Positions 9,020 to 15,217 of a stretch of 15,217 bases of DNA are shown piece by piece (within the stretch, counting starts at the first letter, position 1; every line of letters starts with the position of its first letter). Position numbers and translations under genes: made by a program. Under the pieces are notes generated by a model that was given only the letters and a program-made list of their open reading frames with translations, had not been told where the DNA came from and did not search any database. Origin of the DNA: Euperipatoides rowelli (lineage: Eukaryota; Onychophora; Udeonychophora; Euonychophora; Peripatopsidae); the NCBI GenBank assembly GCA_003024985.2, contig PXIH01S0003311.1; one strand, written 5' to 3'.

Positions 9020-9544
9020 CCCTCCAGCAGGCGCATCTAAAATTATAACACGACCAGGCGCATGGCAGATTTTGTGCGCCAGTAAATAAAAATAAATTTA
9101 TTATTTTAATAAAACATAATTTTCTTTTGAAAAGTTTATTTGCATTTGATTAACTGAACACAAAATTAACATATTTTAACATTTATAACGCCAAAATAAA
9201 CATATAATTTTCAACTTACAAAATTAAAATCCATTATTATATTTGTAAAAAATATCAGAATATAATTCTGTCCATTAGACTAAAATAATATAGACAACTA
9301 AAAAGCAATTTGAACAAATTTACTTTCATTAGTGGACGCATGGTATATTTTGTGCACCAAGACTAAGAAAAGAAATATTTAAAAAAAATGGTATTTTAGA
9401 CGCTGCAATTGATCCAATCTTTTCATTTGAAAAACAACCAAATAAAGAGAGACTATTGTGTGCTGACAGGAAAATTAAGTAAAAATTAAAGCTTTAAATA
9501 ATTAAAATAGATGCACTGGTGCACTCTGTGCGCCTGCTGGAGGG
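9020..9544. mobile_element. piggyBac-type MITE 1 with TTAA duplication (525 bp)
   Basis: The element begins CCCTCCAGCAGGCGCA (9020-9035) and ends with the exact inverted copy (9529-9544), and is flanked by TTAA on both sides (9016-9019 and 9545-9548). TTAA target duplication with a terminal CCC is diagnostic of the piggyBac superfamily. No transposase frame is present, so this is a non-autonomous MITE mobilised in trans. Internally, GGCGCA...TGCGCC (9057-9080) and the similar GACGCATGGTATATTTTGTG (9335-9354) form subterminal repeats. The perfect 16-bp termini suggest a fairly recent insertion. Confidence 0.88.
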
Positions 9545-9722
9545 TTAATTACAGTGAAATTTAAGTCTGTAACTAAATTTATATAATAATTTTGTTTTAT
9601 TTAAAACTTCATAAAACAGTACTATCCTGATCTATTTTCTTTACATTTTCTAATTGAAATTAATGAGCAAATAGATTAGATCTAATAATTAAAACTTATG
9701 TCCTTGTATCGGTCATAAATAC

Positions 9723-9758
9723 TGCCGGCCCCGCGAGGGTAACCAATCCCGATTCTGC
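9723..9758. other. GC-rich islet, possibly the head of a tRNA-derived SINE
   Basis: TGCCGGCCCCGCGAGGGTAA (9723-9742) and the following ~16 bases are far richer in G+C than their surroundings. The start recalls the GGCCCCGYGGTGTAGGGGTAGC head of tRNA-derived SINEs known in arthropods, but it departs after about 14 bases and no B box or tail follows. Alternatives are a CpG remnant or part of another transposon. Confidence 0.2.
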
Positions 9759-10656
9759 ATTATAGGCCTACTTATGTTGTCATAAATATAAGGTATAATT
9801 TTTTTTTTGTCTAAAGTATAGGCCTAAATTATATATTTTTACATTTGTTCAGATGCTAAAATGCATTATAATTCATGTAGCTAAAACAACAGAATTAAAT
9901 TTTCATTCCTAAACTTATTTCTCGTGTTGTAATGAGTTGACGATTGAGAATCCAGGAAAGGCAGGGGGGAGGATGGTATTTTAACAGTGCAACAAGTACG
10001 GACTGAGCTGAAGTGTTGTAGTGGATCTTTACATTAAAACTGAAAGGAACTGTTACTGTATATGTGTATGCTATTTAACAACCTTGTGAACTGCTCAACT
10101 CATCAAATACTTAGAATTGTCTGTCAGAAGAAATATTCCATTGACACTAAGTGATTTGAAGATTTAGATATATTATGCTCGAGTATTGGAATGCAACTAA
10201 CGTTGCCAAACTGTTTACTAATATCTGTGTTGGCCAACAAATTATTTCAATCCTAGGCTACAATATTATTGTTCTGATCGTATTGTGGCAAAACAGCTAA
10301 TAACTTACTGGTAAGAGGCAATTTCTATTAGCGGAGCTGTGTAAATCTCATTGTCTGTACAGTCTACACATCAATATACTTCAAATTATATTAAAGACCT
10401 CAAACACAAAATTGGTGGCCAGACTGAATACATCAAACCTTTTTAACCTTCCAGCGAGCGTGGTCATAAATTTTACAACAAATTCATTTTTTTTTTATAA
10501 AATGTGTCTATGTGTATGGTCTTGTGGGTTTATCTCTGCCTTTTATCCCTAAAACTAACTCCCCACTACAATATTGGTAGGTTTTTACCATGCACATAGC
10601 CCATTTTATAATTATTTTTTAAAATTATATGTAAAAAGACGCTCAGAAAAAAATTT

Positions 10657-10681
10657 TACGACACGCGCCTGCTGATGTTAT
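10657..10681. repeat. Internal third terminal-repeat copy inside MITE 2
   Basis: ACGACACGCGCCTGCTGATG followed by TTATA parallels the outer right end CCACGCGCCCGCTCGATGG followed by TTAA. It is also the inverse of the left end, with similarity extending inward (TCRTAAAWTTTT). This defines a shorter 10447-10679 mini-element of about 233 bp, nested at the left side of the larger one. Confidence 0.55.
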
Positions 10682-10862
10682 AATATTGACTTTCAGGTAG
10701 CGTAATACAAATATTATAAAACATTTAGGGATAAACATATATTTTTAAAATCAGAATTTAATGCAGATTTCAAAAATCAAAAGTAAAAAATCCTATCTCC
10801 AACGACAGAGAAATAGTATAAGAAAATGTAAGATAAACTGGCTTTTTCTTTTTTTTCTGCAA

Positions 10863-11300
10863 CTTTTAGAAATAAAATCATAAAAAAAAAAAATATGTTT
10901 GTTGGAATAAATTCCTAACAATAAATAGAACAAAAAATACTGTAAGTTTTTTTTATCTGTTATAGATTTTGAAATATTTAACAATGTATTATCGGGACAT
11001 ACAATAAATACAAGCGTAATGAATGCAGACTTTTAGAAATAAAATCATAAAATAAAATCTGTTTGTTGGATTTTTTTTTTCTTTATATAATAAAATTCCT
11101 GACAAAAAAAATGGAACGAAAAATTACTATTTAAGTTTTTTTCTATCTGTTATAGATTTTGAAAAATAATGTATTATCTGGACATAGCCTACAGTATACA
11201 TACAAGCGTAATGAATGTGACATTTAGAAAAATAATCCTAAAATAAAATCTGTTTGTTGGATTTTTTTTTCTTTAATATTAAAATTCCTGATGAAAGATA
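10863..11300. repeat. Tandem repeat, ~167-191 bp unit, about 2.5 copies, inside MITE 2
   Basis: Units start at 10863 (CTTTTAGAAATAAAATCATA), 11030 (same 20 bases) and 11221 (CATTTAGAAAAATAATCCTA). Shared blocks in order are TATCTGTTATAGATTTTGAAA, AATGTATTATC-GGACATA and ACAAGCGTAATGAATG. Unit 2 is longer through a T-rich insertion and a TAGCCTACAG insertion. Unit 3 is partial and fades near 11300. Confidence 0.85.
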
Positions 11301-12199
11301 GAACATAAATATGTGTAATAATTTCATTATTAAATATATTTAGAAATTTTTATACAGCGTATTCTATGAATCGTAAAAATTACATGCGACAGCTCATGTT
11401 AAAAATGTCCACGCGCCCGCTCGATGGTTAAACAAACACATCATATAATAAAACATTATTGTACTTTATGTGGAAACCTGTATGAAGACCAAAATGAAGA
11501 ATAATTCAGTTTTATGACAAGCAAGCGATAACCCAGATTGAAGACAAAACCTGATAGTGAAATTTACCAAATTTGAAGTGCCATTTCTAAATCACTAACC
11601 AAACGTGACTCCATATTGCATTCTACAAGAACAACCAAGTCAATTATCAAGATTTGTTTATACAATTCCAGAAAAATCCTACTATATGCATAAGTGAAAT
11701 GTTAGTGGTATAGAAAGGATCTAAATATTTGCGATACATTCTACATCCTTGAGTTAATTTTTTTTCTTATTGGGCTTTAATGAGCTTGAAGACAACTCCT
11801 GATCAGGTGTATATTAATATTAGCATAGCCTACTTATTTTTCCAGTCAAAATAATATTTATCTTTACTTAGTGAATGCATATTTTAGTAAATATAGGATT
11901 ATCCTAAATTTAGGACTGTAATAACTTTGAGAATAAACTAAACCTACTATAGAACATTTGCTTGGAATACACAAATTTAATTAACTGTCCAGATATAGTA
12001 TAGAGATAGGCTAGATCAGTTTAATATAAAAATTAATGCTGTAGAATTTCTAGAATACATAGATAATTTAGGCTAATTAGTAATTAATATCAAACTATAT
12101 TTAATATAGCGCAAAACATCACAGCACAGCAGCAACGCCGTGATAAAATGTAAAAGAGCTGCAAATACATTTTATGTCTCGAGGCATTTTGCTGCTTAC

Positions 12200-12270
12200 C
12201 TCCCTGCAACGTGCCGATAAACGATTTTCATTATTTTATTAACACAATGCTGAATAGATTGGAGCAATTC
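12200..12270 (-). CDS. GTPBP3: GTPBP3, probable penultimate coding exon (71 bp)
   Basis: The minus strand shows acceptor TTTGCCTTTTTTTAAG (12286-12271), a 71-bp exon and donor AG|GTAAGC (intron starts 12199). Only one of three frames is open. It encodes ELLQSIQHCVNKIMK followed by IVYRHVAG and two bases (AG), which join the C at 7747 to make Ser and run directly into CGNPLIGDPSLTQARH. In GTPBP3/MnmE the segment before this point is the amphipathic helix ending the GTPase domain (pattern TGEGxxxLLxxLxxxV), and ELLQSIQHCVNKI fits its second half. It would be about ten residues longer than the human loop before CG(N/D)P. A preceding exon ending in phase 0 with TGEG was not found in the window. 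A 23-codon open frame can arise by chance, so this is probable rather than proven. Confidence 0.5.
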
Positions 12271-13786
12271 CTTAAAAAAAGGCAAATTAATATTTCTAAA
12301 TGTAATTAATTAGCCTATATAAAAATAAGTCAATTTAGTGTTCAAAATTGGAATGTTGCTTTCGTTACCTTTGAAAGCAAATTTGGCGAGTTCATTGATG
12401 ATATTTTTGTAAGTCATGCTATTCCTATTCTGAAATTTTCACAAATATAATAACAAGATAATCAATTCGGAAAGATATTCTGTAGTATAACATATTGATG
12501 TTAATCTTATCCTCATTTTTGAAGTAAATATTGTTAAATAAAAATGCCACGAGCTCACAAAAACTATTTTAAAGAGCTTGAAGCATTTTTACTTATAAAA
12601 AAGATTTTGTGAGGCCTACACACCGTATTACTTGTATTCGGTTTACAAACACTATTTTACTTAATTACGAGTAGTGGAAACTAATAAAAATATAGTAATT
12701 ATCGTACTTAAACAAAATACATTTACAGTTTATTAAATATAGAAACTAGCCTATTGTCAAAATATCTAATTAAATTACTAATAGTGAAACTATTATTAAC
12801 ATTTCTTATATAGCCTAATTAGCTATGACACTTTATTTTCTTCTTACTATTGGCTATTCTATGGCAAATAAGCATTGCACTGCCCATGTCAACAAATGTG
12901 GTTTGAAGAAATAAACGTAATAATAAATGATCAAATATTTTGTTATAAACCTCACAAGTCCTAGTTTTTACATCCATATAAATTTTCTTTCTTTTTAATC
13001 AAACTAATATGTTCTTGAAAGGTATGCCAAATCAACACAGTTGTACAGTATATTGAATTCTTTATTAGGCTAATTGGTATTTTATTCAAAACATAATTAA
13101 TTAATTTTATATTGATAATTCAATTTTAGGTGTCATCTTTAACTTGGTCTCACTCAACCTATTTCATAATTCAAGGAGCTGCAATGTAGATCCAGCTATT
13201 TTTTTTTTTGTGATTGTTTTGTTGTATATATTCTTTTGTGACTATTTTAGTAATCAAGCTATGTCATTAATGACTTTTTATCTTTAATTAAAATATAAAT
13301 AAATAATTTTTGGAGTATTTATTTTAGAGTTTTCTATGCCTATAATTTTATTATAGTTTTTACAATAATTAATATTTCCAATTTTTTGTAATCTGACAAG
13401 TGGTCTGTGGAAGTGTGAATACCTTGCTATTTTAGTTAAATAAAATAAATTGAGGGCCAAACTGCAGTATTCTCGCCCCCCCCCCTCCCCCGCACTATAA
13501 AATCATACAAAAAAATATTTTTTTAAAAACCACTTTGATTAAAACATTTAAAATCAATATAGAAGATATTCTCTTCATCCTTCAAGATCCTATATAAAAC
13601 CATGGGGGGGGGATCCTGAAGTTTTATCAAATTGAGGTGAAAAGTTAAAAATGTAATTTTGTTTTAAAAACATGATTTATGTATTTTGTAAATCCAGTCT
13701 GTTAAATGTTAATGCAAAATGTGGTTACGGTATTATTATTCATTACTACATATTATATAAAAATTTATAGCCTAAGTTACACTAAC
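12271..13786. other. AT-rich DNA, probably upstream GTPBP3 intron; poly-C and poly-G tracts
   Basis: No further GTPBP3 exon was recognised: no GKSSLLN, DTAG, NKxD or TGEG coding signature on the minus strand. The stretch holds C10-T-C5 at 13476-13491 and G9 at 13604-13612, with an inverted repeat CTTCAAGATCC / GGATCCTGAAG (13580-13590, 13611-13621; one mismatch) around the latter. A BLAST search or RNA-seq would be needed to find any small exons. Confidence 0.45.
13476..13491 (+). repeat. Poly-C tract (C10-T-C5)
   Basis: Pure pyrimidine C-rich tract in AT-rich DNA; the minus strand could form a G-quadruplex. It is about 110 bp from a G9 run of opposite polarity at 13604-13612. Confidence 0.9.
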
Positions 13787-14920
13787 TTATTTCATTTCTC
13801 TCAAAAACACATCCAACTCTTTCTTAAACATATTAAATGATCCTGAATTTATTATTTTGCTAGACAATCCATTCCAAAAATCAATACTTCTTGAGAATAT
13901 GCTTTTTTTCTATTTTATTTGTTTTGCAATAAACTGTTTTTAAACTGTATTCATGTGTCCTTTTTCCTGCTCTGTTGATTTCAAAATATAAATTTCTATT
14001 GTTTAGAATAGGCTAATTACATTCTTGTATATGAATATTAAATCTCATCTTAGATGTCTTATTTTTTGGCTAAACACTTGTTTTAACTTTTTCATTCAAT
14101 CATCATAATGTAAATTTGGGATTTCTACATCCATTGAGATATTTAGTGTAATGTCTAAAAGTTTTATCAATTCAGTATGTGTCACCTTTGTTAATGTTAG
14201 TAGCCTATATAAGATGGATTGATGGCAGTAATCATATATAGGCTACAGTAGGTTGTACGAATATACCACCGTAAGTTTTTTCAAACATTTTTATGTTCAT
14301 GTTTTTAAAAAGTATTTTTTTAACATTGTGAATCTTGAGTTAGCTTTTTTGCTGATGTAATTAGAAGACATACAAGAAGGAAAAAAAGATTGAGATAAAT
14401 TTTTATTTTATTTTTTATTTACTAATTGTTAATATGTATTTATTTACTTTTGTGTTCTTTATTGATCATTAGGTGGTATCTAGAACATTAGTGTAAAGAT
14501 TCCTATCTAATCATGAAATATATTGTTTATATTATATGAGTAGCCTTAACATTAACATGTAAAGAGAAAGTATATTTTTCATCTAACACTATTCCTAAAT
14601 CCTTGGCAGTTGTTCCTTCTTCTTTTTCATTGTTATTCATTCTATAACTTGTGGTGGAATGTCTATTACTAAATCTTATCATTTTGGTTTTGTCAGCATT
14701 AATAAGCAAACTATTCTTTAACATCAATTTTTTATGTAATTTATGTCACTTTGCAAGATTGTTTTCTGATTTTTCTATACCTCTCATTATTTTTATATCT
14801 TCTGATTAAGATCTGATGGCAAATCCGCTAAATATATGTTAAAACAAGTTGCTGACAATATAGCGCCCTGTGGCAAACCACGTTATGATATCCTTAGAGA
14901 ACTGGTCAGAAAATTTTACT
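13787..14920 (-). pseudogene. Decayed non-LTR retrotransposon (CR1/jockey-like LINE), reverse transcriptase ORF, 3' half
   Basis: Read on the minus strand, the segments follow the LINE RT order. VKFSDQFSKDI (about 14919-14887), a 1-base frame change, then RGLPQGAILSATCFNIYLA (14882-14826) and DLPSD: this is RT motif B, with the invariant LPQG. The catalytic FADD segment (motif C) that should come next is missing, apparently deleted, near 14800. Then come SLLINADKTKMIRFSNR and KDLGIVLDEKYTFSLHVN in one frame (14727-14527), the thumb region. After more frame changes the C-terminus appears: RHLR-DLIFIYKN, then FSRSIDFWNGLSSKIINSGS through FKKELDVFLREMK with a TAA stop at 13787-13789. This matches the usual NRVVxxWNSLPxxVVxAxSxxxFKxxLD ending. 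Internal stops, frameshifts and the lost catalytic motif make it inactive. The 5' limit is uncertain (about 14920-15080). Confidence 0.85.
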
Positions 14921-15070
14921 CTAATAGTTGTCTATTTTACAGTATTATTATTGACATTAATGGCATGTGTATATCTGCAAATCTCTTCTAAAGATTTTAA
15001 ATCTTTTTTTTGTTTTGTTTCGTTTTTCAAAGATATTACTGTAAACCTTATATTTATATTTTTTTTCTAA

Positions 15071-15217
15071 AAAAGTTATAAATGTTTACTCCACGATCTA
15101 GGCGCTAGATGTGAAAGCAGGCACCGTTAAAGAATATAGGTTTGCTTACGCTCCATTAGCCCTGTATATTTCTAATGACCAGATAATGTCCTAGTACAAA
15201 TATTTTATGCTTGGTGG
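15071..15217 (+). other. GC-richer islet at the right edge, unidentified repeat or ORF fragment
   Basis: From about 15091 base composition rises to near 45% G+C. One plus frame between stops (15102-15194) reads ALDVKAGTVKEYRFAYAPLA then LYISNDQIMS, 30 codons with less AT-biased codons than chance frames here. No start or splice site defines it and I do not recognise the protein. It may be a fragment of another transposon or conserved repeat running off the window. Confidence 0.25.

Larger units (their letters stand above)
10447..11427. mobile_element. piggyBac-type MITE 2 with TTAA duplication, composite (981 bp)
   Basis: The left end is CCTTCCAGCGAGCGTGG (10447-10463); the inverse of the right end is CCATCGAGCGGGCGCGTGG (11427-11409). 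Both are flanked by TTAA (10443-10446, 11428-11431). The imperfect termini are related to those of MITE 1 (shared core CCxTC-AGC-GCG), so the two belong to one family group. A third, inward copy of the right end lies at about 10657-10681, and about 2.5 tandem units (10863 to about 11300) fill the space between it and the outer right end. No transposase is encoded. The diverged termini indicate an older copy than MITE 1. Confidence 0.72.
7748..12199 (-). other. GTPBP3 intron (inferred, 4452 bp), transposon-rich
   Basis: It is bounded by donor GTAAGC at 12199-12194 and acceptor TTTTAG at 7753-7748, both minus strand, with a phase-2 codon (AG + C = Ser) restored on joining. It contains two TTAA-flanked MITEs and their internal repeats (9020-9544, 10447-11427), a GC-rich islet at 9723-9758 and a GC-richer patch at 8487-8610. 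The remainder (7804-8480, 8620-9015, 9760-10440, 11430-12190) is AT-rich with no exon recognised. The intron call depends on the 12200-12270 exon being part of the gene. Confidence 0.5.

Noticed and set aside
10793-10984. 63-codon minus-strand open frame
   Set aside because: It lies on the tandem array inside MITE 2 and has low-complexity F/L/K composition.
12369-12429. Possible extra GTPBP3 exon (minus strand) between TTTCAG and AAAG|GTAACG, reading MTYKNIINELAKFAFKG
   Set aside because: The splice signals look reasonable, but it ends in phase 1 while the next exon (12270) must start in phase 0. The would-be intron of 98 bp breaks the frame, and the peptide lacks the expected TGEG segment.
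14870-15070. 66-codon plus-strand open frame
   Set aside because: It runs antisense to the minus-strand LINE reverse transcriptase, which is the supported reading.

Overview
The window is AT-rich (roughly 27-28% G+C by eye) animal nuclear DNA. It has spliced exons, introns of several kb, decayed non-LTR retrotransposons, TTAA-flanked inverted-repeat transposons, long A and T runs, minisatellite and poly-G/poly-C tracts, and no bacterial gene layout. The words TAGGCTA, TAGCCTA and TAGGCCTA are very frequent. An invertebrate is most likely, but I cannot name the species or phylum from the sequence alone.

The only host gene I can support is the mitochondrial tRNA-modification GTPase GTPBP3 (MnmE family), on the minus strand. 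Its last coding exon is at 7516-7747 and ends in the family's invariant C-terminus (...FCIGK). A probable preceding exon is at 12200-12270; its splice sites and phase fit an intron of 4452 bp. The 5' exons that would encode the N-terminal and GTPase domains are not recognisable here and probably lie beyond 15217. A perfect donor-like GTGAGT sits just after the stop codon.

Layout from left to right: an eight-copy 24-bp minisatellite (1-198); a decayed plus-strand LINE (about 690-1907); AT-rich DNA with hairpins and a possible second LINE 3' end (near 2781-2831); a pair of ~170-bp direct repeats around a strand-asymmetric A+C-rich, almost G-free segment (3966-4814); featureless AT-rich DNA to 7500; the GTPBP3 3' exon; a long intron holding two related piggyBac-type MITEs (9020-9544 and 10447-11427, the second composite, with an internal third end and tandem units); the small GTPBP3 exon; more probable intron; a decayed minus-strand LINE (13787 to about 14920); and a GC-richer edge islet (15091-15217).

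The genes do not form a system. GTPBP3 is a housekeeping gene whose intron and flanks have been filled by transposons. At this composition, open frames of 40-60 codons are expected by chance many times over, so I call coding sequence only where family motifs are visible. I found no convincing new biological system; the most unusual items are the composite TTAA MITE, the G-depleted repeat-flanked segment and the excess of the TAGGCTA word.
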